45,602 nt of DNA from a virus, in the IMG/VR virus record IMGVR_UViG_3300037845_000012, positions 1-45,602 of that record; one strand, written 5' to 3'. The first letter of the stretch is position 1; the number at the start of each line of letters is the position of its first letter. The notes beneath the pieces were generated by a model, which saw only the letters and a program-made list of their open reading frames with translations, did not search any database and was not told the DNA's origin. Position numbers and translations under genes: made by a program. Shown in pieces: positions 8,847-16,137 of this stretch.

Positions 8847-11084
8847 ATGAAAAGACTTTTGTATCTGCTTCCGCTGTTCGCGCTCTCAACTCATGCGATG
8901 GCTCAAATTGCAGCTTTCCCAGGTGCGCAAGGCGGAGGAGCGGCCTCAGTTGGCGGGCGTGGTGGCGCGGTGATGGAAATCACCAACACGAACGATTCCG
9001 GAGCAGGTTCCCGTCGTGCGTGCCTGCAAGGATCAGGGCCGCGCACCTGCATCTATCGCGTTGCTGGACTGTTCCCGGTCACGAGTGGCGATGTCCTTGT
9101 GAGCAATCCTTTTGTCACCGATGCGTGCCATACGGCGCCCGGCGAAGTCATCATTGGCGGGCCGAACACGAACGGCGCCGCTCTCCGCGTCTCCACGCAT
9201 GATGTCATCGTGCGCGGATGCGTGTTCAGTCCCGACAATGCCTCAACGGTTTCAGGGCCGGACAGTGGGACCGTGGGCATCGCTATCCTGAATTGCAGCA
9301 ACATCACGCAAAGCCTGCCCCCAGCTCCGCCCGCTAATTCAGGCTGCTACAACATCATTTTCGATCATGTGACCACGCGCTGGAGCGGGAACAAGTCATG
9401 GATTACCGGGAGCAACTTCACGCCAACGCCGACGCAACCAGGCGTGGGGCCAAATCACTCCATCACCACGCAATGGTCGCTTGACTACGAACCGCACGAG
9501 GGCCACCCGGTCGGCTTTGGGACCGCAACAGATGAGTCGTGCGTGAGTTCGCTTGCCAAAGGTGGATGCCTTTCCGCCTACGAGACAGACATTGATTTCC
9601 ACCACAACGTGCTCGTTAACATCGACCATCGCATCCCTGAAAATTCCAATCGATCAACGCGCTGGAACAGCAACATCATTTACAACTGGGGTACCTACGC
9701 CAATCAGTTTCTCGGTGCGGAAACCATCGACCTCATCAACAACAAATACATTACTGGCAATTTGAATGGCTTGGGAGCCCAGCCGCATCCCGTCCACTTC
9801 ACCATGAACAGCCCGGAACTGTGCGGCACGCCAAGCGGCTATATGTCCGGGAATATTTGGGGGCCTCCGGGCACGAATACGGTCAACGCCAATCCGTGGA
9901 GTCTCGCGGTAGCAACAAACGGGGAAAACGCGCAAAGCGAAACTGATCCCAACCCTCCCGGCGGACTTTGCCCGCAAGCGACAAACACGCCAGGGATTCC
10001 CGTGCCAAGTTCATGGCAGCGCAGCAGCCCAATGTCGCCCGGTGCGTTCCCGATTGTTGCCGATCCTGCAGCGACGCTCGATACGCTTCTTCTTCCAACG
10101 GTAGGCGCGAGCCAGCATCTTGATTGCAATGGCAACTGGTTTTCTCACCGTGACCCGCAAGATAAACGCATTCTCCAGCAATACCAGACGGGAGCAGCGG
10201 GAGGCTACTGGCCCAACGGCGTCACCTTCGCCGGACAACCAACTTTCCCGCCGCCTCTACCGAACTGGACCGACACGCCCGTTGTGAATGGAACCGTGTG
10301 CGTCGAATCGCAGCATGACGGCATCCCTGATCAGTGGAAAAAGGCCAACGGCTACTCTACGACCGACCCGAATCTGCATAATCAAGTGCTGGCCAGCGGC
10401 TACACCATCCTGGAAACGTACCTGGCTGGTTCAGGCGTCACGCCACCACCGGTCAATCCCGTAAGTCCGAATGGCGCGACGATCACGCCGGGATCTGGCG
10501 GAAGCCTCACAGATGCCAGCGGGAATACTTGGACGCTCGGCGCCGCGGTCCCGGTTTCGAGTAACCCGGATTGTTCTCCGCTTTCGTGCGGGAACGTCAT
10601 CATAAAGAACGGAACGACGCTCACCGGCACGGCCGCAACCCTGGTGCTCTGGTACAACAGCTTTATCTATCAGGAGAACGCGGCCGGAAACTGGTGGCAA
10701 TACACCGCTGGGGGAACCTTCGTAAAGGTTGGCGGCGATCCGCGGCCTCCGGTCACTCACCCTACTGTTACCTGTATTCCGAATTCGATACAGACCGGCG
10801 GCACAAGCACTTGCACATCGAATCAGATCGTCGTGTGGTCGGCTTCCATTGGCACGATCACGCCAGCGGGCATTTACACCGCTCCGGCAATGGCCACGAC
10901 GGCTACGATCACCGGTTCCAATGCAAACGGCGCCGGCACAGTTCCCATTACAGTTACAGCGATCCCACCGCCGGTCTGCCCCGCGCTCCCAGTTAAGGTG
11001 GCCATCACGGTCGGCGGAGTCTCGATTGGTTCCATGACTTGCACGGCGAACGCAGCGGGGGTTTATTCATGCTCAATTCCATAA
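8847..11084 (+). CDS. Secreted pectate-lyase-type polysaccharide lyase
   Basis: A 745-residue protein. The start at 8847 is preferred over 8826 because GGAG lies just upstream and it begins a signal peptide, MKRLLYLLPLFALSTHAMA. The mature N-terminus has the family-1 lyase opening AFPGAQGGGAASVGGRGG, then ITNTNDSGAGS, DHVTTRWSG, DFHHNVLVNIDHRIPE and NSNIIYNWG, matching the order in bacterial PL1 pectate lyases. A segment HDGIPDQWKKANGYST plus GYTILETYLAG is the calcium-binding-like module that often follows such lyases. The C-terminus has Ig-like strands. Nineteen cysteines occur in the mature part. Such enzymes cleave polygalacturonate by beta-elimination; the true substrate here is unknown. 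Probably acquired from a bacterial secretome. Confidence 0.85.
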   Translation: MKRLLYLLPLFALSTHAMAQIAAFPGAQGGGAASVGGRGGAVMEITNTNDSGAGSRRACLQGSGPRTCIYRVAGLFPVTSGDVLVSNPFVTDACHTAPGEVIIGGPNTNGAALRVSTHDVIVRGCVFSPDNASTVSGPDSGTVGIAILNCSNITQSLPPAPPANSGCYNIIFDHVTTRWSGNKSWITGSNFTPTPTQPGVGPNHSITTQWSLDYEPHEGHPVGFGTATDESCVSSLAKGGCLSAYETDIDFHHNVLVNIDHRIPENSNRSTRWNSNIIYNWGTYANQFLGAETIDLINNKYITGNLNGLGAQPHPVHFTMNSPELCGTPSGYMSGNIWGPPGTNTVNANPWSLAVATNGENAQSETDPNPPGGLCPQATNTPGIPVPSSWQRSSPMSPGAFPIVADPAATLDTLLLPTVGASQHLDCNGNWFSHRDPQDKRILQQYQTGAAGGYWPNGVTFAGQPTFPPPLPNWTDTPVVNGTVCVESQHDGIPDQWKKANGYSTTDPNLHNQVLASGYTILETYLAGSGVTPPPVNPVSPNGATITPGSGGSLTDASGNTWTLGAAVPVSSNPDCSPLSCGNVIIKNGTTLTGTAATLVLWYNSFIYQENAAGNWWQYTAGGTFVKVGGDPRPPVTHPTVTCIPNSIQTGGTSTCTSNQIVVWSASIGTITPAGIYTAPAMATTATITGSNANGAGTVPITVTAIPPPVCPALPVKVAITVGGVSIGSMTCTANAAGVYSCSIP

Positions 11085-11425
11085 CGCGGCTCATCGTCGT
11101 TTTGTTTCTAGTCGCGCTACCGCTTCAGGCCCAAACCGTCCATACGGTCAAGCTGACATGGAACGATACGGTCAATCCGACTGGCACGACTTACAGCGTC
11201 TACCGCGCAGCCGCGGCCTGTTCCACTAACCCTACGCTCACCAAGCTCAACACGTCGCCCATCACGGTCATGACCTACACAGATTCCACAGTGACGAATG
11301 GGACGACGTACTGCTACGCCGCAACGGCAGTCGGGCCAGGCGGGGAATCGGCTTTCTCGAACGATGCGCCAGCGGTCATCGTGGCGCCGCCGAACGCGAT
11401 CACGATTACGGTCACGGTGAACTAA
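11069..11425 (+). CDS. Secreted fibronectin-III protein
   Basis: A 118-residue protein that begins MLNSITRLIVVLFLVALPLQ, with cleavage predicted at about AQA/AQT. The rest is one fibronectin type III domain: VKLTWNDTVNPTGTTYSVYR, then TSPITVMTYTDSTV and YCYAATAVGPGGESAFSN, the canonical Y.Y.V.A.N-type ending. The start at 11069 lies 16 bases inside the lyase gene and is the first ATG of the signal peptide. The stop TAA shares its last base with the next ATG. It is probably a partner or adhesion domain for the two preceding exported proteins. Confidence 0.75.
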   Translation: MLNSITRLIVVLFLVALPLQAQTVHTVKLTWNDTVNPTGTTYSVYRAAAACSTNPTLTKLNTSPITVMTYTDSTVTNGTTYCYAATAVGPGGESAFSNDAPAVIVAPPNAITITVTVN

Positions 11426-11820
11426 TGGTCACAGACGACGTTGTAAACCGATTCGCGCAAGCCATCGCCAAGGAAGAAGGGTTTTATGTGCCTAATTCAG
11501 TACCCGCGCGCGCTCACAACCCCGGTGACATCACGGACGACGGCGATGTTGGCAATGGCGTCATTCAAACGGCGGGACCGGATGGCGCGAAGATCACTGT
11601 TTATGCGACAGACGCGGACGGCTGGGCAGCTCTGTGCAAGAAAGTGCGACGAATGCTTGACGGAGACTCCCACACCTACCCAACAGACCTGACGCTGATG
11701 GAAGTCGGGCTCCGCTACAGCGGCAACGCAAGCTGGGCCATGAACGTAGCCAAGCAGATGGGCGTGGATTCGCGCATGACGCTCGCGGAACTAGCTTCGG
11801 ACAATCAGGAGACGGCATGA
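11425..11820 (+). CDS. Lysozyme-like endolysin candidate
   Basis: A 131-residue protein with IAKEEGFYVPNSVPARAHNP, GDITDD and later ITVYATDADGWAAL. This order (glutamate-glycine near the N-terminus, RAxNPGxI, then FxxPxxGWxAL) recalls small phage lysozyme-fold or P5-type muramidases. Glu17 or Glu18 is the likely catalytic acid. The ORF has no signal peptide, so it would need a holin. It opens the lysis region and is coupled at both ends (TAATG upstream, ATGA downstream). The exact bond cleaved is not determinable. Confidence 0.65.
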   Translation: MVTDDVVNRFAQAIAKEEGFYVPNSVPARAHNPGDITDDGDVGNGVIQTAGPDGAKITVYATDADGWAALCKKVRRMLDGDSHTYPTDLTLMEVGLRYSGNASWAMNVAKQMGVDSRMTLAELASDNQETA

Positions 11821-12107
11821 GCCAAATCTGGAGTTTCATCGTCGCGCACGACACCATCAGTACGCTGGTGGCTTACTACGTGGCTATCTCGTTCACAGGC
11901 TCACTGCCAGCGCCCACCGCGAAGTCCACGATGTTCTACCAGTTCTGCTTTAAGTTCGTAAACACGCTGGCCGGGAACCTGGCACGCGCCTACTCCAGCA
12001 AAGTGGAGAGCAGCCCGAACTTCGTTGATGCCATGAACATGCAGAACGCCAAGATCGGCTCAGACAAGCGCGTCGTGGAGATGCCCGTTGAAGCAGCCAA
12101 ACCCTAG
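11817..12107 (+). CDS. Single-pass membrane protein, holin-region candidate
   Basis: A 96-residue protein. One hydrophobic segment, TISTLVAYYVAISFTGSLP (about residues 13-31), is followed by an amphipathic part (FCFKFVNTLAGNLARAYSSK) and an acidic/basic tail. It is ATGA-coupled to the lysozyme-like gene. Small membrane proteins of this pattern next to endolysins are often holins or anti-holins, but no homology can be claimed from here. Confidence 0.6.
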   Translation: MSQIWSFIVAHDTISTLVAYYVAISFTGSLPAPTAKSTMFYQFCFKFVNTLAGNLARAYSSKVESSPNFVDAMNMQNAKIGSDKRVVEMPVEAAKP

Positions 12108-12115
12108 GAGGCCCG

Positions 12116-12523
12116 ATGTACCAGGCCACGCAAGTAGTGCAGTCGGCCACCGCGCAGTGGATTTCGTTTCTCAATCCGCTCATGGTGGCGGTGCTCGGAT
12201 ATTTGTACATCAGGACAACGAAGGAAGCAGCCAAGCGGTCAGATCGAGTAGAAGCCAAGACGGACGAGGTTAAAAACACGCTAGCACACACCACGACAGC
12301 GACGACTAACAAGATTGATGCGCTGGCGGCAGAGACGCATTCGGTTCACACGCTGGTGAACAATCAATACGGCATCGCGCTCGCGCTGATCCTAGAGAAA
12401 TCGCTAAAGCTCTACGCCGCCAATCAGAGCGAGGAAAACTTTGAAGAAGTGAATCGGGCGAAAGCAACATTAGCCGACCACGTAGCAAAGCAGCAGGCGG
12501 TAGACGAGAAGAAGGAGAAATAA
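12116..12523 (+). CDS. Membrane-anchored coiled-coil protein (inner-spanin-like candidate)
   Basis: A 135-residue protein. A membrane segment lies at about residues 17-33 (SFLNPLMVAVLGYLYI), then a basic boundary and a long helical, heptad-like region (KRSDRVEAKTDEVKNTL, HTLVNNQYGIALALILEKS). The C-terminus is charged. This topology suits an inner spanin or a lysis-regulatory protein. A strong AGGAGG sits four bases from the ATG. I found no nested outer-spanin lipoprotein, so the spanin call is tentative. Confidence 0.6.
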   Translation: MYQATQVVQSATAQWISFLNPLMVAVLGYLYIRTTKEAAKRSDRVEAKTDEVKNTLAHTTTATTNKIDALAAETHSVHTLVNNQYGIALALILEKSLKLYAANQSEENFEEVNRAKATLADHVAKQQAVDEKKEK

Positions 12524-12685
12524 ATGCACGGATCAAATCAGGCTCCATTGCACCTAATCTGCGTGGTAATCGCGCTGGTGATGTTCGCCATCGCCGGGTT
12601 TGGCTGGCCCGCGCCAGTTGAGCCGTACCGCGTGAAGTTCATTGGGATTGGGCTGTTTTTCGAGTTGCTGAGTACATTCTTTTAG
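12524..12685 (+). CDS. Two-segment small membrane protein (holin candidate)
   Basis: A 53-residue protein whose ATG follows the previous TAA directly, with AAGGAG upstream. Two hydrophobic segments occupy nearly all of it: LHLICVVIALVMFAIAGFGW and VKFIGIGLFFELLSTFF, separated by a short polar turn with Pro and Arg. Size and hairpin topology match class II-type holins. Its place between two membrane genes of the lysis cluster makes it the best holin candidate, but several neighbours compete. Confidence 0.6.
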   Translation: MHGSNQAPLHLICVVIALVMFAIAGFGWPAPVEPYRVKFIGIGLFFELLSTFF

Positions 12686-12715
12686 GTGAGTTTCCTATGG
12701 GCTCCGGGAGGCTAT

Positions 12716-13174
12716 GTGCATCCACCAGCGATGGACGAATGGCTGTGGTACTTGCGTTTCTACCTGTCCGCAGCAGCTTTCCTTGGTTCGTTTTGCGGCT
12801 TCCTGCTCTGGCTATCGCATCGCGTTGTGAAGTCGCTACGAAAAATGCACGTAGAGACGGCCACCGAAGTCTTCCAGGATTTATCCGTCGCGCTCATGGA
12901 ATATTTCAACGCTCAACTGACAGAACGCGACAAGCGGCTCACGCTCATCACGCAGCGACTCGACGGCCACGAAATACAGATGGCTCACTTTCAACAGACA
13001 TTGGCATGGCACGGCGAACGGCTCACGGATCTGGCCATCGCTGGCACCACAGTTGCAACCATCGCTTTGTATCCAACTCCTGTGCCATCGAAGCGGGAGA
13101 AGGATCGGGCCATCAACGAGTTTCAAAAGTTGATTATCCCGAGAAGCGACAAGATCGAACCTAAAGGAGACTGA
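12716..13174 (+). CDS. Membrane protein with long soluble helical domain
   Basis: A 152-residue protein from GTG at 12716, chosen because GGGAGG lies four bases upstream; a GTG at 12686 directly after the previous stop and an ATG at 12731 are alternatives. A membrane segment (YLSAAAFLGSFCGFLLWLS) is followed by basic residues and a helical region (ALMEYFNAQLTERDKRLTLI, HEIQMAHFQQTLAWHGERL). The function is unknown. It belongs to the lysis-region membrane cluster by position. Confidence 0.6.
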   Translation: MHPPAMDEWLWYLRFYLSAAAFLGSFCGFLLWLSHRVVKSLRKMHVETATEVFQDLSVALMEYFNAQLTERDKRLTLITQRLDGHEIQMAHFQQTLAWHGERLTDLAIAGTTVATIALYPTPVPSKREKDRAINEFQKLIIPRSDKIEPKGD

Positions 13175-13176
13175 CT

Positions 13177-13365
13177 ATGGCTGGTGGACCGCCGCCGCAT
13201 GGAAAGCTGTACAAGATGAAATGCACGTCCGTGATAGGTAACGCCGTCGCGTTCGAGAACGATGACGCGCATTTCGACATAGATGTTCCCACCGATGACT
13301 TGGAATATTTCACGGTTGGGACGGAATACACAATCGACTTTCGGCCCGTGCCTGTAGGCCGATAG
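13177..13365 (+). CDS. Small acidic hypothetical protein
   Basis: A 62-residue protein with AAAGGAG upstream of its ATG. Residues about 10-55 form alternating strands (KLYKMKCTSVIGNAVAFEND, FTVGTEYTIDF), probably a small beta-barrel. No known family is recognised. Its last 56 bases overlap the convergent membrane-protein gene 13310-13747. Confidence 0.6.
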   Translation: MAGGPPPHGKLYKMKCTSVIGNAVAFENDDAHFDIDVPTDDLEYFTVGTEYTIDFRPVPVGR

Positions 13366-13747
13366 CGACGAATGCGACCCCAAGGATCACGTCGGGACAC
13401 CAATCCCATCGCGTGGCCTTGGGGTCCAAGAAATAGGCGGCGTAGTAGATAGCCATGAGTACCCAGGAAGCGGTCAGGATTCGCAGAATGTTGTGGCTGA
13501 AGGTTCGCCAACGCGCGCGCCAGACGATAGCGAGAAACACGAGCCAAAGGAAGATCACATAGGACCAATAGACCCATGCGAATACCGCCGTGTAATTGTT
13601 GGTCCGGGGAAACAAGCGCATCAAGAACAGCACCGGAGTGCCGAACTTCTGAATGCGCATGTACAGCATGATTGGGTTGGGGAGCGGCTGCCAAGTAGCC
13701 CAAACGATGGAACCGAGGAAGGCCAGATCGAGAATGTCTTGCAACAT
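13310..13747 (-). CDS. Multi-pass membrane protein on the minus strand
   Basis: A 145-residue protein with about four membrane segments: LDLAFLGSIVWATW, FAWVYWSYVIFLWLVFLAIV, ILTASWVLMAIYYAAYF and VILGVAFVAIGLQ. Short charged loops lie between them, including a basic WRARWRTF boundary. No strong Shine-Dalgarno is seen before the ATG at 13747. It is one of only three non-endonuclease minus-strand genes and accounts for a region otherwise empty on the plus strand. The role is unknown; superinfection exclusion or host-membrane modification are possible for such isolated phage membrane genes, without direct evidence. Confidence 0.65.
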   Translation of the reverse strand: MLQDILDLAFLGSIVWATWQPLPNPIMLYMRIQKFGTPVLFLMRLFPRTNNYTAVFAWVYWSYVIFLWLVFLAIVWRARWRTFSHNILRILTASWVLMAIYYAAYFLDPKATRWDWCPDVILGVAFVAIGLQARAESRLCIPSQP

Positions 13748-13769
13748 TTGGGCAGAACTTTACCACAGG

Positions 13770-13802
13770 TTTGCGGGCCTCGACCATTACTCAGCCCGCA
13801 AA
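13770..13802. promoter_or_regulatory. 9-bp inverted repeat in divergent gap
   Basis: TTTGCGGGC at 13770-13778 and its exact complement GCCCGCAAA at 13794-13802 are separated by 15 bases. It lies 23 bases upstream of the leftward membrane-protein start and about 100 bases before the rightward gene 13909. No T-tract follows on the plus strand (the arm is followed by GTCGCAAC), so it may be an operator or an RNA hairpin rather than a terminator. Confidence 0.5.
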
Positions 13803-13908
13803 GTCGCAACAGGAAGGCCGGGGAAGGTTAAGCAGCTTCTCTGGATGGGACGCTGGGAATTTCCCCGGCACGTTTTCCAGCAACTGAGATACCAAAAAAG
13901 GAGAATAG

Positions 13909-14361
13909 ATGACTTTTCTAGCGAAACTCGGAAGTTTTCTGGCAAAGGGAATTGCGCTGTTGACGGGCCTCACGCCGCTCATCTCGCCGCTGTTCGGCAG
14001 TAAGGCTCAACAAGCGGCTGGCGTAGCGGGTACGGTGGTGAACGATCTGACGGCAGTTGGTCAGGTCGTAGTGAGCGCAGAGGCGATCCTGGGAGCGGGT
14101 ACCGGGCCTGCGAAACTGGCCGCTGCGGCACCGCTTGTGGCCAACATCGTCAAGACTTCGGAGCTGGTGTCCGGCCACAAGATCGCCAACGAAACCCTGT
14201 TTATCCAGGGTTGCACCGATCTGACCAACGCCGTAGCCGAAATCCTGAACTCACTGGACGCTGGGGCGGTGCAGTCGCAAGGGCAGCCCATTCCGGCCGT
14301 TCCCGCGGTCATCAAGTCGCCCGTGCCAGCGGCTCTGACGGGTACCACTACCGCGGCATGA
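13909..14361 (+). CDS. Ala/Val-rich helical protein, unknown function
   Basis: A 150-residue protein with AAAGGAG before the ATG. The N-terminus (MTFLAKLGSFLAKGIALLTG) is an amphipathic, weakly hydrophobic helix; the middle is Ala/Val-rich, and the tail is Pro/Ala-rich. Its stop overlaps the start of the NlpC/P60-like gene (ATGA). It could be a membrane-associated partner of that enzyme; no family is recognised. Confidence 0.6.
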   Translation: MTFLAKLGSFLAKGIALLTGLTPLISPLFGSKAQQAAGVAGTVVNDLTAVGQVVVSAEAILGAGTGPAKLAAAAPLVANIVKTSELVSGHKIANETLFIQGCTDLTNAVAEILNSLDAGAVQSQGQPIPAVPAVIKSPVPAALTGTTTAA

Positions 14362-14834
14362 TCTTGCTCCGTTTTGTCGAAGGTGGCGGCTGGGACAGCA
14401 AGGTCATCCGTTGGGACACCCGCTGCCACTATTCGCACGTGGAATGCCTGGACCCGGCCGGTGCGTCGGTAACGTACGGTGCCATGCTTCAGGGTGGGGT
14501 CAAGCGGCGTGCGTTCGGCGATCCTGAGTACAAAGGGGCGGTTAACTTCAAGGTTGTGGGAATCGGCGCTACGGAGGCTCAGCAGGACGCTTTTTACCAG
14601 TTCGTGTTCTCGCAGCTCGGCAAGCCGTACGACTGGAAAGCGATAGTCAGCTTCGGGCTGGGTGAGCGCGACTGGCGGAGCCCGAATAGCTGGTTTTGCT
14701 CGGAACTGATGGTGGGAGCCCTGGAAGCGGCGGGAATGCTTCAGATCCCCAACGACATGCCCAGCTGGCGCATTACCCCGCGAGATGCCTGGATGCTCGT
14801 GGGAGTGAAATCGAGTATAAGAGCTGAACTATGA
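14358..14834 (+). CDS. NlpC/P60-like (permuted papain-fold) cysteine hydrolase
   Basis: A 158-residue protein. The start at 14358 is coupled to the previous stop (ATGA); the reading frame is open further upstream but overlaps the preceding gene. The sequence has the order of permuted NlpC/P60 or YiiX-type enzymes: a histidine in CHYSHVECLDPAG near residue 25, then SQLGKPYDWKAIVSFGL and the likely nucleophile in WFCSELMVGALEAAG. Such enzymes hydrolyse amide or ester bonds, in phages commonly peptidoglycan stem peptides. It may add to the lysozyme-like enzyme at 11425 or process a virion protein. No signal peptide is seen. Confidence 0.75.
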   Translation: MILLRFVEGGGWDSKVIRWDTRCHYSHVECLDPAGASVTYGAMLQGGVKRRAFGDPEYKGAVNFKVVGIGATEAQQDAFYQFVFSQLGKPYDWKAIVSFGLGERDWRSPNSWFCSELMVGALEAAGMLQIPNDMPSWRITPRDAWMLVGVKSSIRAEL

Positions 14835-15262
14835 GCATGTTCGACCACGAAAAAACTAAGGCGCTACAGCGCATCGGTGACGAACTCCACGAGATTGCCC
14901 ATCTGCTTCGACGGCTGGTGGGTAAGCAGCACGCCACATTCGCAACACTCATCATCTCAGACTCGAAAGGAAACCGACTTATGCCCGCGACACTCCCTGT
15001 AGGAAAGACAGCAACCGCAGTTCTGCACGAATTCGTATCGGCTGGCGGGGCGGAACTCGCTCCCATCGGCCCGGTAAGCTACACGTCAAGCGCTCCAGCC
15101 ATTGCGACGGTAGACCCCGCGAGTGGTCTCATTACCGCCGTAGCGGCTGGTGTGGCAACGATCACCGGCCTGGACGGCGGCAATCAGTTGACCGCCAGCG
15201 ACTCAGTAAGCGATACGCCGTTGGTGGCCACGGTCGCAACGCTGGTCATCACGCCGAACTAA
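14831..15262 (+). CDS. Bacterial Ig-like (Big2) domain protein
   Basis: A 143-residue protein coupled by ATGA. The first 35 residues form a charged helix (KTKALQRIGDELHEIAHLLR). The rest is a Big2-like beta-sandwich: SYTSSAPAIATVDPASGLIT, then AVAAGVATITGLDGG. Ig-like domains of this kind decorate phage virions or bind glycans. It closes the lysis/cell-wall block; no signal peptide. Confidence 0.75.
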   Translation: MSMFDHEKTKALQRIGDELHEIAHLLRRLVGKQHATFATLIISDSKGNRLMPATLPVGKTATAVLHEFVSAGGAELAPIGPVSYTSSAPAIATVDPASGLITAVAAGVATITGLDGGNQLTASDSVSDTPLVATVATLVITPN

Positions 15263-15287
15263 ACCGTCTACAAATAACCACGTATTG

Positions 15288-15335
15288 AATTCCGGCGACG
15301 CGGTTCCGCTAAAATGGGGCCATGTCGCCGGAATT
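15288..15335. promoter_or_regulatory. 12-bp perfect inverted repeat
   Basis: AATTCCGGCGAC at 15288-15299 is repeated as its exact complement GTCGCCGGAATT at 15324-15335, with a 24-base loop. It lies just after the late lysis block and about 90 bases before the early promoter. No T-tract follows, so it is not a classical terminator. It may be an operator or an RNA structure that separates the converging late transcripts from the early promoter. A 29-codon ATG frame beginning at 15322 overlaps it, but I give it no gene call. Confidence 0.55.
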
Positions 15336-15425
15336 GGCTATCCTCGTAGAGATGTACCCCACCGTACCCGTGGAGACGCTTTTGCGCGCCTTCGCCCTCG
15401 CCTGTGAATAACTCAAAGATTTAGC

Positions 15426-15455
15426 TTGACAACGGATACTATGCCGTAGTATCCT
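15426..15455 (+). promoter_or_regulatory. Sigma70-type promoter of the early region
   Basis: TTGACA at 15426-15431 is followed after 18 bases by TATCCT at 15450-15455. Transcription would start about 15461-15463, at the GTG of the ribbon-helix-helix gene, so the message may be leaderless. The only other consensus-like promoter I noted is at 27535. Confidence 0.7.
15434..15454. promoter_or_regulatory. Operator-like palindrome between -35 and -10
   Basis: GGATACTA (15434-15441) and TAGTATCC (15447-15454) form a perfect dyad around TGCCG. It fills the spacer and overlaps the -10 box, the usual place for a repressor. The gene it precedes encodes a ribbon-helix-helix protein, a family that normally binds such short dyads and often regulates itself. 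Confidence 0.7.
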
Positions 15456-15461
15456 GCATTC

Positions 15462-15620
15462 GTGGCTAACACAACCATTCAAGTCGTTGTAGACGAGAAG
15501 GTCAAGAAAGAGCTTCGCGGCCTAGCCAAAGCCGAGAAGCGGACCCTCTCGAATCTGGCAGCAACCCTCCTCGAATCAGCCCTCCAAGCGCGCCAATCTT
15601 CCAAAGAGCAGGCGGCCTAA
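15462..15620 (+). CDS. Ribbon-helix-helix (CopG/Arc-like) regulator
   Basis: A 52-residue protein from GTG at 15462. TTIQVVVDEKVKKELRGLAK gives the beta-strand and first helix, and RTLSNLAATLLESALQAR the second helix of the ribbon-helix-helix fold. Proteins of this family bind DNA as dimers by a two-stranded ribbon in the major groove. The dyad in its own promoter suggests autoregulation. It could control the early transcription unit or act as an antitoxin-like partner; no toxin is adjacent (the next gene is a GIY-YIG nuclease). Confidence 0.75.
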   Translation: MANTTIQVVVDEKVKKELRGLAKAEKRTLSNLAATLLESALQARQSSKEQAA

Positions 15621-15626
15621 AACACC

Positions 15627-16136
15627 ATGGAAAACGTCAAAAAGGCCGACATTTCTTGCGTCCCAGAAGTTATAAACGGACAAGCTAATACTGGTTTACA
15701 TATTGCCGACAGGATAGCGACTGGCGAATTCGGCGATAAGGAATCCATTGACGGAGCTATTCCGGGATTAGGGCAGAGGTTTTCCGGCGACGACTTCCGC
15801 GATCTTCTACGTCCTGGTGTCTACGCATTCTTCAAAGACGGACTGCCTATTTACGTAGGTAGCTCCTACTCCATCCTTCAGCGAGCAGCGTACAAAGATC
15901 ACAACGCGACCGAAGCTCGCAAGGAATGTGACGAAGTTTTTCTATTCCCCTGCGTGTCTAAAGAGGCCGCTGAGAGCCTCGAAACCTTCCTGATCGGCAA
16001 ATTCAGGCCGCGTGACAACAAAGCAAAACGGTGCTCCTACGTGCAAGATGTCTTTTCTGTCAGCGGAGCCGCTGCATGGAAGATTCTTGAGGATCATGGT
16101 TGGCGAATGAATGAAAAGAAAGCGGTGGGCCAATGA
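15627..16136 (+). CDS. GIY-YIG nuclease
   Basis: A 169-residue protein. The GIY-YIG module lies at about residues 60-140: GVYAFFKDGLPIYVGSS (the GIY and YVG strands), RAAYKDHN, and the metal-binding glutamate in ESLETFLIGKFRPRDNK. It is probably a homing or recombination nuclease. The first 50 residues and the last 30 are family-specific or unrecognised. It lies 6 bases after the ribbon-helix-helix gene and is probably co-transcribed with it. A free-standing GIY-YIG nuclease next to a repressor is a little unusual. Confidence 0.8.
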   Translation: MENVKKADISCVPEVINGQANTGLHIADRIATGEFGDKESIDGAIPGLGQRFSGDDFRDLLRPGVYAFFKDGLPIYVGSSYSILQRAAYKDHNATEARKECDEVFLFPCVSKEAAESLETFLIGKFRPRDNKAKRCSYVQDVFSVSGAAAWKILEDHGWRMNEKKAVGQ

Positions 16137-16137
16137 C

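Noticed and set aside
12697-13164. 155-codon plus-strand frame in the lysis region
   Set aside because: Out of frame with 12716-13174, which has a membrane segment and a good ribosome site; the alternative is Arg/His-rich and shadow-like.
13161-13787. 208-codon minus-strand frame
   Set aside because: Arg/His-rich shadow of 13310-13747, which has four clear membrane segments in another frame.
15322-15411. 29-codon ATG frame over the inverted repeat
   Set aside because: No ribosome site, no recognisable product; it is overlapped by the repeat arm, so I give it no gene call.
15627-16136. Toxin-antitoxin pair with the ribbon-helix-helix protein
   Set aside because: The downstream protein has GIY-YIG nuclease motifs rather than a known toxin fold, so the pair is likelier regulator plus nuclease.
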